64,000 nucleotides of DNA. Source: Paenibacillus tundrae. Lineage in GTDB: Bacteria; Bacillota; Bacilli; Paenibacillales; Paenibacillaceae. The notes under the pieces were generated by a model, which worked only from the letters and a program-made list of their open reading frames with translations, had not been told where the DNA came from and did no database searches. The stretch spans positions 1-64,000 of the forward strand of contig NZ_JAUSTI010000009.1 in assembly GCF_030812775.1 (NCBI RefSeq), read 5' to 3'. Made by a program: the position numbers and the translations under genes. Shown piece by piece: positions 51,576 to 60,955 of this stretch. How positions within the stretch are numbered: position 1 is the first letter of the stretch; every line of letters begins with the position of its first letter.

Positions 51576-52721
51576 GTGCTGCAAAGTTGGCTGGACAGCT
51601 TGAAGGAATTCAACGGGATTACCATTGTGCTGTTGTTAATTGTGGCAGCTTCATTGCTGCAAGGGTGGTCTAGAGGAGCATCGCGTTCCGCAGGCAGACT
51701 ATTTGGTTTCCTCATGGATGGTATTATGGTGGTCATCAGTATTCTGCTGTCTGTGGGTCTTACGCTATGGCTTGCGCCATATGTTCAGCAATGGCTGTCT
51801 ACGTATGCCGGGACAATCCCTAACCGAGATTTGAATCGCTGGGAGCAAATGTATTATACATTAGTTACAGCCATTGCTGATTTTCCGTTGATGCGGTTCG
51901 CTGTGTTATTTGTCATTAGCTATGGATTTATCCGATTGATTCTCGGATTCCTATCGTCCTTTTTCTATAAAAGGAATGATTCGGCGGATCGGGAGAGCTG
52001 GCCTAAAGGGTTCTTTAGCCGTTTAACCGGTGCAATCATTGGTGCGATTATCGGCTCTGCGCGTGGAATGATTGTGATTGCCATTCTATTTATGATCGTG
52101 AGCCTTTATCCAGGCAGCATGTTCAGTCGTTACGTGGAGGCTTCGCCCATCTACATGCAAGGAGCCAAATCTGTGATTGAGCCGTTGTCGGGTAATCTGA
52201 TCAAGGACAAGCTTCCTGTGTTTACGCAGGCTGTGCAGAAAGAACTGGGTGGTATTTTACAGCGCAAGTATGATGTGATAGATCATAATATCCCGGCCGA
52301 TATCGAGTCTGCGGCACAAGAGATTGTGCAAGGCAAGTCTACGGAGGAAGAAAAGGCGCGGGCACTGTATGATTGGGTTGGCTCACGAATTGAGTATGAT
52401 TACGGCAAAGTAGATGATTATGAACAAAAAGGCATTTGGCATGAGCAGACTCCGCAAAATACGTTTGATACACGTAAGGGCGTATGCATCGACTATGCCC
52501 GCTTGTACGCTGTGATGGCTCGATCACAAGGGCTTGAGGTTAAGGTTGTCACAGGTCTTGGCTACAATGGGCAGGGCGGTTATGGTCCTCATGCATGGAA
52601 CGAGATTTATTTGAGTGATTCCCAGAGCTGGATTCCGCTTGACCCAACATGGGCAGTGAGTGGCGACTGGTTCAATCCTCCGAATTTTGCCGATACCCAT
52701 CTGAAAGATCAGACAACATAA
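51576..52721 (+). CDS. CvpA-like membrane domain fused to a transglutaminase-like protease domain
   Basis: A 381-residue protein in two parts. The first ~190 residues have four to five membrane spans, including GWSRGASRSAGRLFG and FFSRLTGAIIGAIIGSARGMIVI, which resemble CvpA proteins. The last ~170 residues form a transglutaminase-like domain with the complete triad: Cys304 in RKGVCIDYARL, His339 in HAWNEIY and Asp356 in LDPTW. It could be an envelope-linked protease or cross-linking enzyme. The start is GTG with AAGGGGG upstream; the nearby ATG is out of frame. A class B PBP gene follows 107 bases later. Confidence 0.88.
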   Translation: MLQSWLDSLKEFNGITIVLLLIVAASLLQGWSRGASRSAGRLFGFLMDGIMVVISILLSVGLTLWLAPYVQQWLSTYAGTIPNRDLNRWEQMYYTLVTAIADFPLMRFAVLFVISYGFIRLILGFLSSFFYKRNDSADRESWPKGFFSRLTGAIIGAIIGSARGMIVIAILFMIVSLYPGSMFSRYVEASPIYMQGAKSVIEPLSGNLIKDKLPVFTQAVQKELGGILQRKYDVIDHNIPADIESAAQEIVQGKSTEEEKARALYDWVGSRIEYDYGKVDDYEQKGIWHEQTPQNTFDTRKGVCIDYARLYAVMARSQGLEVKVVTGLGYNGQGGYGPHAWNEIYLSDSQSWIPLDPTWAVSGDWFNPPNFADTHLKDQTT

Positions 52722-52828
52722 CAATACACCGGGCAGGAGCCCTGAATATGAGGACGTTGACAAGTTATCATGCCGTGAGTGATTCCATATTACGCGGTAT
52801 GCACCAAGTCATGAAAGAGGTAAGGTGA

Positions 52829-54853
52829 ATGAACAATCATTCAAAAGAAAAGGACGAACTTACGGATAAACGGCGCTTCAGTTACCGTATCAACGTATTT
52901 TTCTTCGTTTCCTTTGTTATTTTTAGTGTTATTATTGTACGTTTGGCATTTTTACAATTTGTTGAGGGACCTGAACTAAGTCAGGAAGAGGCCAGCAACA
53001 TTACGAAGGATGTTCCGCTTGCTCCGGTGAGGGGTACGATCTATGATTCCACGGGTGAAGTGAAGTTGGCCTACTCCAAACCCATTCAGTCACTCTATCT
53101 AACGCTGTATAAAAATTATGGCGACGTAGGGGGCGAACCAAGTCCTTATATGCCCGAAGTGGAAGATATGGCAACTCGGCTTCATGATGTGTTTGAGAAG
53201 TACAAAACAAAAGACTCTGAGTCACTTACCGTGGAAAATATCATCGAAGAGATGGACTTGAACTCACGTAAAGCCAATGGATTCATGCCACGTCTGATTA
53301 AGAGTGGTCTGTCCGAAGAGGAAGTTGCTTATTTCCTCCAGCATAAGGATGAGTTCAAGGGCATCCAGATTGTAGAGGAAAGTGTACGATACTATGACCC
53401 AGATACCGTGGCAGTTCAGACGATTGGTTACTTGAAGAAATTTAAAAGTTCCAAATCACTCGACAAATATGAAGCGATTGACGCGGCGAATAAAACACAG
53501 AAGGATCCAGGTCTCGTATACACAGAGAATGAGTTTGTCGGCTTCGATGGACTGGAGCTTCAGTATCAGGATGTTCTGCGTGGTAAGAGCGGATATAACT
53601 CGGTGGACGTGGACTTGCGGAATCTGCCAGAAGGTGTAGCGGGGACGACCCCTCCCGAGAAAGGCTATGATCTGATTGCCAGCATTAACAAAAACGTTCA
53701 AGTGAAGACAGAGCAGGCAATTATGGATCAGCTCAATTGGCTTCATCGGAATCCAGTCTCAGGTAAATTGCATCCTAATGCAAAGACAGGTTTTGCGGTT
53801 GCGATGGAAGTAGACACGGGTAAAGTTGTGGCTGCCGCCAGTATGCCGGATTACGATACCAACGTATGGAGAACCGGAAGTATTACGAACGAGCAGTACG
53901 ATAGTATTAAGTATATCTATCTAAATGGTACGATTCGGGGATTCGCGCCTGATGACTCCAGAAAGCGTGCGGAATCAGTTGTATTGCTCGGTTCGACCAT
54001 CAAACCACTTAGTGTGCTGATCGGTTTGAAAGAGGGCTTTATTACAACAAACACAGTCTACCCGGATAGAGGTTCAACGACGTTTGGTGGAGATAATCGT
54101 AGAGTGCAGAACTCAGGCGGTCACGTGTATGGTCTGTTGCGTCCTCGTGATGCCATTCGTCACTCCTCTAACACGTTTATGATTGATGAGATCGGTAAAA
54201 ACTTATATAGCCGTTATGGTGCCAAAGGTATTGATGTGTGGAATGGGTACATGGAACAATTCGGATTAGGCGTAAAAACGGGCGTTGATCTACCGAGCGA
54301 ATATGCTGGTCTTAAGGATTACAACAATGATGCCGAAAGTTCGCTTACTCGACTTGTATATGCTTCCTTTGGACAACAGGGTAAATATACAGCCATGCAG
54401 CTTGCACAGTATACAACGATGCTTGCCAACAAAGGAAAACGGATGGAGCCTCAATTGGTAAGGGAGATCCGGGACTCGGAAGGTAACGTTGTAGAGAAGA
54501 TCAAGCCGAAAGTGCTGAGTACTGTAGAGTTCAATGATGCATATTGGAATGAAGTACAGCGCGGTATGGCGACAGAGGTCTCGGCCTTTAGCAGCTTCCC
54601 GTATGATTTTGCAAGAAAAACAGGGACATCTACACAGGTCGTCGGCGGCAAAAATGTCGATAACGGGGTATTTATTGCATACGCTCCACGCAATAATCCT
54701 AAGCTTGCAGTAGCTGTAGTCATCCCTGAAGGGGGCTTTGGTTCGAGCAGTGCAGCACCAGTTGCACGCGCAATCTTCGATGCGTATGACGAAGAGTTTG
54801 GCTTAGACGGAGTTCCGAAGAAGAAGGAAAATAATGAAACGGATACGCAGTAA
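52829..54853 (+). CDS. Class B penicillin-binding protein, PBP2A/PbpH-like (first of tandem pair)
   Basis: A 674-residue transpeptidase for peptidoglycan cross-linking. One N-terminal membrane span (FFFVSFVIFSVIIVRLAFLQFV) is followed by the dimerisation region (LAPVRGTIYDSTGEV..). The catalytic domain has SxxK Ser389 (GSTIKPLS), SxN (RHSSNTFMID) and KTG (RKTGTST). There are no PASTA domains. The pattern fits the cell-elongation type (PbpA/PbpH of Bacillus), which works with the Rod machinery. AGGTAAGGTG precedes the start. A close paralogue follows in the same orientation. Confidence 0.95.
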   Translation: MNNHSKEKDELTDKRRFSYRINVFFFVSFVIFSVIIVRLAFLQFVEGPELSQEEASNITKDVPLAPVRGTIYDSTGEVKLAYSKPIQSLYLTLYKNYGDVGGEPSPYMPEVEDMATRLHDVFEKYKTKDSESLTVENIIEEMDLNSRKANGFMPRLIKSGLSEEEVAYFLQHKDEFKGIQIVEESVRYYDPDTVAVQTIGYLKKFKSSKSLDKYEAIDAANKTQKDPGLVYTENEFVGFDGLELQYQDVLRGKSGYNSVDVDLRNLPEGVAGTTPPEKGYDLIASINKNVQVKTEQAIMDQLNWLHRNPVSGKLHPNAKTGFAVAMEVDTGKVVAAASMPDYDTNVWRTGSITNEQYDSIKYIYLNGTIRGFAPDDSRKRAESVVLLGSTIKPLSVLIGLKEGFITTNTVYPDRGSTTFGGDNRRVQNSGGHVYGLLRPRDAIRHSSNTFMIDEIGKNLYSRYGAKGIDVWNGYMEQFGLGVKTGVDLPSEYAGLKDYNNDAESSLTRLVYASFGQQGKYTAMQLAQYTTMLANKGKRMEPQLVREIRDSEGNVVEKIKPKVLSTVEFNDAYWNEVQRGMATEVSAFSSFPYDFARKTGTSTQVVGGKNVDNGVFIAYAPRNNPKLAVAVVIPEGGFGSSSAAPVARAIFDAYDEEFGLDGVPKKKENNETDTQ

Positions 54854-54872
54854 TAACGTATCAGTTAATATT

Positions 54873-54906
54873 AAGAGGTTCCCTCTAGGGAACCTCTTTT
54901 ATTTTT
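54873..54906 (+). terminator. Terminator between the tandem PBP genes
   Basis: AAGAGGTTCCC pairs with GGGAACCTCTT around TCTA and is followed by TTATTTTT. The two PBP genes are therefore probably separate transcription units. Confidence 0.9.
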
Positions 54907-55144
54907 GATATCGTCCATCGTCTAATTCTACAATAGTTACGGTGAAGTGGACTTAAAGACAAAGCACATGTAAGACTGTTTTGGAGATGGTTCATGTTGT
55001 TAGTTATTTGGTGTATTACCATTTATGATGAGCTAATCACCTGTGACGAAAGTGTAACCAATATTTGGAGGACATTGTGGGTTACCTTTGATAAACTCAT
55101 AGAAGAACAACGAATATGAACGTAGGAACGGAGAGGCTTAATAC

Positions 55145-57115
55145 ATGTTTAACCGATGGAAAAAGAGCAAAATTGTGACGGAAGATCCACCTGTTAATAA
55201 GCTATCGAGTGCAAGACTTAATATGTTTTTTTTCACAGCATTTGTCATATTTAGTATATTGATTTTCCGGTTAGCCTTTGTGCAATTCGTTGAGGGGCCT
55301 GAACTCACCTACATGGAAACGAGTCGTAATACGAAGGATATTCCACTTGCACCTGTGCGTGGACCAATCTATGATGCGACTGGAGAAGTGGCATTGGCTT
55401 ATTCCGTTCCTGTACAGTCTCTGTATGTAATGTTATACGAGGACTACAGTAGAGGAGCGAGGCAAGAAGAAGCGCGGGAGTTAGCTGATGATCTGGCAAG
55501 TGTGTTCCAGCAGTTTAACCCAGGAGATCCAGAGCAACCGGATGCAGAAGAGATTATTAAACGCTTGGATCTTGAATCTCAGAAAGCGCATGGATATACG
55601 CCTAGGCTTGTAAAGTCGGATCTGAATACGCAAGAAATTGCTTATTTTATGGAGAAAAAAGCAGAGTATCCAGGGGCGATGGTACTGGAGGAGAACGTAC
55701 GAAGATATGATCCGGATGGCGTTGCTGTTCAAGCCATTGGGTATACGAGAGAGTTCAAGGGACAACAGCAAAACTCAGAAAAGTATAAAAAAATTGGTGA
55801 GGCTGAAGCGACGCAGCGTGACCCCGGACTACGCTATACTCAACAGGAGAATGTTGGGGTAGATGGACTGGAATTTCAATATCAGGAAGAGCTTCGCGGG
55901 CGTAGTGGCTACCAGTCAATCGACATCAATGCCCGTAATTTGCCAGAGGGTGCGATGGAGCAGACACCGCCGCAGAAGGGGTATAGTCTGATCTCCACAA
56001 TTAATAAAGAAGTTCAGCTGGCAGCACAGGAGGCCATCACCGATGAATTACGCAGATTGCCTAAAGCGGTTACCGGTTATGCGGTAGCAATGGAAGTGGA
56101 CACGGGGAATGTCGTAGCCATGGCGAGTATGCCAGATTATGATCCAAACGATTGGGATTATGACAAAATTAAGTTTGTGTATCGTAACGGAACAATGGCC
56201 TCTTTCCCACCGGACGATTCGAGAAAGAAAGCAGAATCCGTTGTACTACTTGGATCAGTAATTAAACCGCTCAGTGTACTGATCGGCTTGAAGGAAGGGC
56301 TGTTTACAGCTGGACAGACCTATCACGATCAGGGTTATGCTATCTTAGGTAAAGACGGCAGACAAGTGAAAAACTCACATTCCGCATACAATGGGCACAT
56401 CACGGCAAGAAGAGCTATTGAGAAATCATCGAATGCCTTCATGATTGATATGGTGGGTAAACGATTACTGAATAAGTATGGCTCGGTAGAAGGTATTAAT
56501 AAGTGGGATGAGTACATGAAGGATTTTGGCCTTGGCGTATCTACGGGTGTAGATCTACCTGGTGAGTTCTTGGGACGATTGGAATACAAGGAGGAACATG
56601 AATCTGGGCTGACGCGTTTAGCTTTTGCATCATTCGGCCAACAAGCGAAGTACACCACACTTCAGCTTGCCCAATATACGACGATGCTTGCCAATAAAGG
56701 TAAGCGGATGGAGCCACATTTGGTGAAGGAGATCCGTGATGCGGATGGTAATGTGGTCAAGAAGATCCAACCCAAAGTATTAAACGAGGTCGAATTTGCG
56801 GATGCGTATTGGAATGAGGTTCACCGCGGGATGGTGACAAAGGTAAGCTCATTTGATGGATTTGCCTATGATTTTGCGCGAAAAACAGGAACCTCGGAGC
56901 AAGGTACAGGACCGAATAAAAAGGAAAATGGCGTGTTTATCGCTTTTGCACCACGGGATAATCCGAAACTTGCGGTAGCAGTTGTTGTACCCGAGGGGGG
57001 ATTTGGTTCGGTTAGTGCGGCTCCAGTTGCCCGCAAAATCTTTGATGCCTATGACGAAGTGTATGGTCTAAACGGCATTCCCAAAGGTAAGAAGGATGCA
57101 GAGCAACAACAATAA
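55145..57115 (+). CDS. Class B penicillin-binding protein, PBP2A/PbpH-like (second of tandem pair)
   Basis: A 656-residue paralogue of the preceding protein with the same layout: N-terminal span, LAPVRGPIYDATGEV, SxxK Ser371 (GSVIKPLS), SxN (KSSNAFMID) and KTG (RKTGTSE). It is very similar in the catalytic domain and more diverged between about residues 90 and 200. A shorter loop before the catalytic serine explains the lower length. GGAGAGG precedes the start. It has its own terminator. Redundancy of this pair, as for PbpA and PbpH in Bacillus, is likely. Confidence 0.95.
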   Translation: MFNRWKKSKIVTEDPPVNKLSSARLNMFFFTAFVIFSILIFRLAFVQFVEGPELTYMETSRNTKDIPLAPVRGPIYDATGEVALAYSVPVQSLYVMLYEDYSRGARQEEARELADDLASVFQQFNPGDPEQPDAEEIIKRLDLESQKAHGYTPRLVKSDLNTQEIAYFMEKKAEYPGAMVLEENVRRYDPDGVAVQAIGYTREFKGQQQNSEKYKKIGEAEATQRDPGLRYTQQENVGVDGLEFQYQEELRGRSGYQSIDINARNLPEGAMEQTPPQKGYSLISTINKEVQLAAQEAITDELRRLPKAVTGYAVAMEVDTGNVVAMASMPDYDPNDWDYDKIKFVYRNGTMASFPPDDSRKKAESVVLLGSVIKPLSVLIGLKEGLFTAGQTYHDQGYAILGKDGRQVKNSHSAYNGHITARRAIEKSSNAFMIDMVGKRLLNKYGSVEGINKWDEYMKDFGLGVSTGVDLPGEFLGRLEYKEEHESGLTRLAFASFGQQAKYTTLQLAQYTTMLANKGKRMEPHLVKEIRDADGNVVKKIQPKVLNEVEFADAYWNEVHRGMVTKVSSFDGFAYDFARKTGTSEQGTGPNKKENGVFIAFAPRDNPKLAVAVVVPEGGFGSVSAAPVARKIFDAYDEVYGLNGIPKGKKDAEQQQ

Positions 57116-57188
57116 GGTTCCGGAATAATTCATTCTTTAAAATACATGCGAGAACATAAGTTGAAAGACGGCTCATGATGAATGTAGG

Positions 57189-57222
57189 ACAGGCAAGGGG
57201 AATTTGCTCTTGCCTGTTTATT
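57189..57222 (+). terminator. Terminator of the second PBP gene
   Basis: ACAGGCAAG pairs with CTTGCCTGT around a short loop and is followed by TTATTTTG. Confidence 0.8.
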
Positions 57223-57339
57223 TTGCATCGGCTAAAATTTGCTCAAGGGAAACTTTATTAGCCTGGTTTAAATTTTAATGCCTTGTACAACAAAGCCAGA
57301 CATAAACAAAGACTTCAGGGTAAGAAAGGGGATGTTTGG

Positions 57340-57560
57340 ATGTTAGTTGTGAAAATGGGGGGTATTCATCGAGGGTTCATAACACTTGCGGCTTTGGCGT
57401 TAATTTTGGTGGTTACTGCTTGTTCGAGTAAGGCACAGACCGGAAGTGATGGTGAATTGCAAGTTACAGCAACGACTGGAATGATTGTAGATGCCGCATT
57501 TGAGATAGCCTGAGCCTACTGAAATTACCGAATGGCTTAATCAGGAATCAGGGTAGCCCT
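57340..57560 (+). pseudogene. Truncated metal-binding lipoprotein gene (ZnuA-like)
   Basis: GAAAGGGGATG precedes ATG 57340. The product has a lipoprotein signal with lipobox VTAC, then the start of a mature protein, LQVTATTGMIVDAAFEIA, which is how zinc/manganese ABC transporter binding proteins begin. It stops after 58 residues instead of about 300. No permease or ATPase gene is near. An internal deletion is likely. Confidence 0.55.
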
Positions 57561-57655
57561 GCCTTCACCTCTTTCCACATGCACGGTGTGAATTTGCACC
57601 CGTAAAGTAAATTTGTTTATGATCAGGTTCAAAATAAAATAGAAAATTGATTTTT

Positions 57656-57685
57656 AACCGTCTGCTTCGTGCAGGCGTTTTTTTG
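57656..57685 (+). terminator. Terminator behind the truncated lipoprotein gene
   Basis: ACCGTCTGC pairs with GCAGGCGT around a short loop and is followed by a T run. A CCGG/CCGG nested hairpin at about 57731-57756 lies between it and the next gene. Confidence 0.75.
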
Positions 57686-57820
57686 TTGCATATGGATCAT
57701 CTGTGGTAAAATGTCGTTAGCTGTGACGTCCGGGGCGTCCGCTTGTGCGGATACCGGGCGATCTTTGTGTGAAAGTATGTTGGATGGGAATAAAGAGAGA
57801 CAACTGAGGAGGAATACAAC

Positions 57821-58570
57821 ATGAGCGAACTGAAATACAAATTGCTAGCACTCGATATGGATGGAACATTGCTAGATGATAATCATGAGATTACACAGGA
57901 AACGGCCAAATGGATCAAAATTGCGATGCGCCGCGGTGTACATGTATGTCTATCTACAGGAAGAGCGGTATTCCATGCTATGCCTTATGCGGTGCAGCTT
58001 GGTTTAGAGACTCCGATGATTACTGTGAATGGTAGTGAAGTGTGGAAAGCTCCGAATGATCTACATTTCCGTCATCTGATGGATCCGTCATTAATCCGCA
58101 AGCTGCAACAGATCGGGGAGAAATATAACAGCTGGTACTGGGCATACTCCGTCGAAGAGCTGTTCAACCGAGATCGGTGGACAGACAATATCGAAGGCTT
58201 GGAATGGCTGAAGTTCGGATATACCACTGAGATTGACGAAGTGCGTCACCAGATCATGCTGGAACTACAGGAACTTGGCGGTCTGCAAATGACGAATTCT
58301 TCACCTGTTAACATTGAGATTAACCCGGCAGGCATATCCAAAGCGAGCGGTGTAGCTGAAGTGTGTAAGTTGCTTGGCATTGAGATGTCTGAGGTAGTTG
58401 CGGTCGGCGACAGCTTGAACGATCTAGCGGTTATTGAAGCTGTAGGTTTAGGTGTAGCTATGGGCAATGCCCAGGAGCAAGTGAAAGAAGCGGCAGATCT
58501 CATTGTGGGGAGCAATAATGAAGATGGCATCGTTGAAGTTATCCGTGAACATATTTTAAAGGGGGAGTAA
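57821..58570 (+). CDS. HAD-superfamily phosphatase, Cof type
   Basis: A 249-residue protein with the HAD motifs: DMDGTLLDD (motif I, nucleophile and acid near residue 12), STGR (motif II), a lysine before the end (GISKASG), and GDSLNDLAVIEAVG (motif IV). A C2-type cap lies between about 85 and 170. It hydrolyses small phosphate esters; the substrate cannot be told. GAGGAGG precedes the start. DUF456 follows after 3 bases, so the genes form an operon. Confidence 0.94.
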   Translation: MSELKYKLLALDMDGTLLDDNHEITQETAKWIKIAMRRGVHVCLSTGRAVFHAMPYAVQLGLETPMITVNGSEVWKAPNDLHFRHLMDPSLIRKLQQIGEKYNSWYWAYSVEELFNRDRWTDNIEGLEWLKFGYTTEIDEVRHQIMLELQELGGLQMTNSSPVNIEINPAGISKASGVAEVCKLLGIEMSEVVAVGDSLNDLAVIEAVGLGVAMGNAQEQVKEAADLIVGSNNEDGIVEVIREHILKGE

Positions 58571-58573
58571 CCT

Positions 58574-59065
58574 TTGCTCGCAACCGTTGGTTGGATTTTA
58601 ATTGTACTTCTGTTTGCAGTAGGCATGGCGGGAACCGTCTATCCAATCTTACCGGGTGCTGTAGCGATATTCTTCGCATTTCTGGTCTATGGATGGTTCT
58701 TTAGTTTTGATCCGTTTGGTGTGTGGTTCTGGATTACTCAGATTTTGATCGTCGTTGTACTGTTCGTGGCTGACTATGTCGTTAGCGCCTGGGGCGTTAA
58801 GAAATTCGGCGGTTCCAAACTATCCACCACATTAAGTACGATCGGTGTAATCATTGGCCCATTTGTCATCCCGGCGTTCGGGCTTGTACTAGGCCCATTC
58901 CTCGGTGCCTTTATTGGGGAGCTTATCGGAGGATCATCACCTTCCAAAGCGACTAAGGTTGGTTTTGGTTCCGTAGTGGGACTGTTCACAAGTACGGTAA
59001 TGAAAATCATTTTGCAAATCGTCATGATTGTGCTCTTTATTATCTGGGTGGTTCGATTCGCATAG
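58574..59065 (+). CDS. DUF456 family membrane protein
   Basis: A 163-residue protein with four to five membrane spans. It has the repeated glycine-rich pattern of DUF456 (PILPGAVAIFFAFLVYGW, GPFVIPAFGLVLGPFLGAFIGEL). Function is unknown. The start is TTG with GGGGGAG upstream, 3 bases after the previous stop. The flippase gene follows, so it may act at the membrane with it. Confidence 0.88.
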   Translation: MLATVGWILIVLLFAVGMAGTVYPILPGAVAIFFAFLVYGWFFSFDPFGVWFWITQILIVVVLFVADYVVSAWGVKKFGGSKLSTTLSTIGVIIGPFVIPAFGLVLGPFLGAFIGELIGGSSPSKATKVGFGSVVGLFTSTVMKIILQIVMIVLFIIWVVRFA

Positions 59066-59128
59066 ACATTAGCGAGTGTGAGCGCCATCTGGCTGCACGT
59101 CCGTGTGGAGGAAAGAAGGGGAATTGGT

Positions 59129-60757
59129 TTGTCTAAGAAGGAAACATTTATTAAGGGGACGCTCATTCTAGCGGCAGCAGCGCTCATAGCAAGGGTGCTT
59201 GGTCTTGTGCAACGTGTGCCACTTGAGCATATCCTCGGGGATATCGGTAACGCATCGTTTACCATTTCCAATACGGTATATTTAATGCTGTTAACAGTTG
59301 CTACGGCAGGTATACCAAGTACGCTGAGTAAAATGGTATCCGAACGCTACGCACTAGGACGAGCAGGCGAAGCACAGCAGATCTACCGGGCAGCCCTGAT
59401 CTTCGCTGCTGTGGCTGGTGTTGTTATGTCGACACTGCTGTGGTTTGCCGCACCGTTCTACGCGACCCATATCTCGAAGGTACCGGAATCCGTTAGTGCC
59501 ATTCGGGCTCTAGCACCAGCGTTGCTGCTCTTCCCGGCGATTGCCATGATGCGTGGTTATTTCCAAGGTCGAGGCAACATGACGGCTGGTGGTATCTCGC
59601 AGATTGTAGAACAATTTGCCCGTGTAGGAACAGCCATTATTGTGGCCTACATTATGCTGCAATGGAATTATGATGATCAGACAATTGCTGCGGGTGCTTC
59701 CTTCGGTGGTGTATTCGGAAGTATTGGTGCGTTTGCTGTTATGCTGTACTTCACCTTGAAACTACGTCGCAAAGATCGTGAAGCCCAGTTTGAAATGGAA
59801 CGAGCTCAACAATTGCCGATGCGCGGCATTTACGCAGATATCTTCAAGCTGTCTATTCCGATTGTTCTATCATCGCTGGCGGTTCCTGCAATTAACTTCA
59901 TTGACTCATCCCTTGTTGTTCCATTGCTAAGTGGTCGTAATGGATTAGAAGAAGCGACAGCCGTACTTGCGATCTTGGGTGCGAAGGCGCAAAGTATTGC
60001 GGGTATACCGCCGATTCTTGCCATCGCTTTGAGTCAATCATTGGTGCCGGTTATCTCGGCAGCATTCGCTCGTAAGGATGAGACTCATTTGAAGAATCAG
60101 ATTACGCTAGCATTACGTATTTCGATTCTGACAGGTATGCCTATTGTTATTGCGCTCTGTACTGCGGCGTATTCCGTGAACGGACTATTATTTACTTCAT
60201 TAGATGGAACACCGATCATTGCGTTGTTAACCTTCGGTACCATTTTCCAGATTACGATGATGACAACAAACTCCATCTTGCTGGGTGTAGGTAAACCGCG
60301 GATTACGATGATCAGTGTAGCTATAGGTGTAGTCGTCAAATTGGTGGCGAGTCTGATCCTTGCACAGATCTTGGGCATTTATGGCATTATTATCGCTACA
60401 GCGCTATGTTTCTTAGTAATTACGTATCTGAATCTCCGGGTGCTGAGAAAAATAGTATCCTTCTCGATCATGGGTGATCGTTGGAAAGGGTTCCTGTTGA
60501 CTGTATTGCTTGCTGCAGGTGCTGGCTTCGGCACAAACTGGTTAGGAAATATGGTCTTTGGCTCATTCTTGCCATCCCGTGTATCGTTCCTAATGACTTG
60601 TCTGGTTGTTGGTGCACTAGTTGTAGTTATCTATCTTGTACTCTTAATTGTGCTACGTGTGCTGCGTAAGGATGAACTGGGAAGTTACCCACGTATTTTG
60701 CAAAAGGTTTTACGTCCACTGATGCGTCTGCAACGTGGAGTAGAGCAACAAGGGTAA
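59129..60757 (+). CDS. murJ: MurJ/YtgP-type lipid II flippase (MATE-like exporter)
   Basis: A 542-residue membrane protein with about 14 spans of the MviN/polysaccharide-exporter fold. TLILAAAALIARVLGLVQRVPLEHILG at the start and the FQGRGNM loop are typical of YtgP, the Bacillus MurJ, which flips lipid II across the membrane. Length equals that of YtgP. The start is TTG 59129 with AAGGGG 7 bases upstream; the longer frame from 59078 lacks this. SpoVB-like relatives are the main alternative. It is the last gene of the HAD-DUF456-murJ run. Confidence 0.9.
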   Translation: MSKKETFIKGTLILAAAALIARVLGLVQRVPLEHILGDIGNASFTISNTVYLMLLTVATAGIPSTLSKMVSERYALGRAGEAQQIYRAALIFAAVAGVVMSTLLWFAAPFYATHISKVPESVSAIRALAPALLLFPAIAMMRGYFQGRGNMTAGGISQIVEQFARVGTAIIVAYIMLQWNYDDQTIAAGASFGGVFGSIGAFAVMLYFTLKLRRKDREAQFEMERAQQLPMRGIYADIFKLSIPIVLSSLAVPAINFIDSSLVVPLLSGRNGLEEATAVLAILGAKAQSIAGIPPILAIALSQSLVPVISAAFARKDETHLKNQITLALRISILTGMPIVIALCTAAYSVNGLLFTSLDGTPIIALLTFGTIFQITMMTTNSILLGVGKPRITMISVAIGVVVKLVASLILAQILGIYGIIIATALCFLVITYLNLRVLRKIVSFSIMGDRWKGFLLTVLLAAGAGFGTNWLGNMVFGSFLPSRVSFLMTCLVVGALVVVIYLVLLIVLRVLRKDELGSYPRILQKVLRPLMRLQRGVEQQG

Positions 60758-60824
60758 CCGATGGTAACCGGTCATATGCCCCAACTTAAGGGCATGCCTT
60801 TACCTATATCTAAGCATTGCATAT

Positions 60825-60864
60825 AAGCCTGTTCGCTGTAATTATTCAGTGGACAGGCTTTTTG
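60825..60864 (+). terminator. Terminator of the murJ operon
   Basis: AAGCCTGTTCGCTG pairs with CAGTGGACAGGCTT, followed by TTT. A smaller hairpin ATGCCC/GGGCAT lies at 60776-60795. Confidence 0.85.
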
Positions 60865-60955
60865 GTATGTGTACCAGATATTATCGAAGGAAGGGAAAGA
60901 AATTCTGGATCAGGATTGCTTTGCTATGTTGTTTCTTAATGAGATGTGATGGTAC

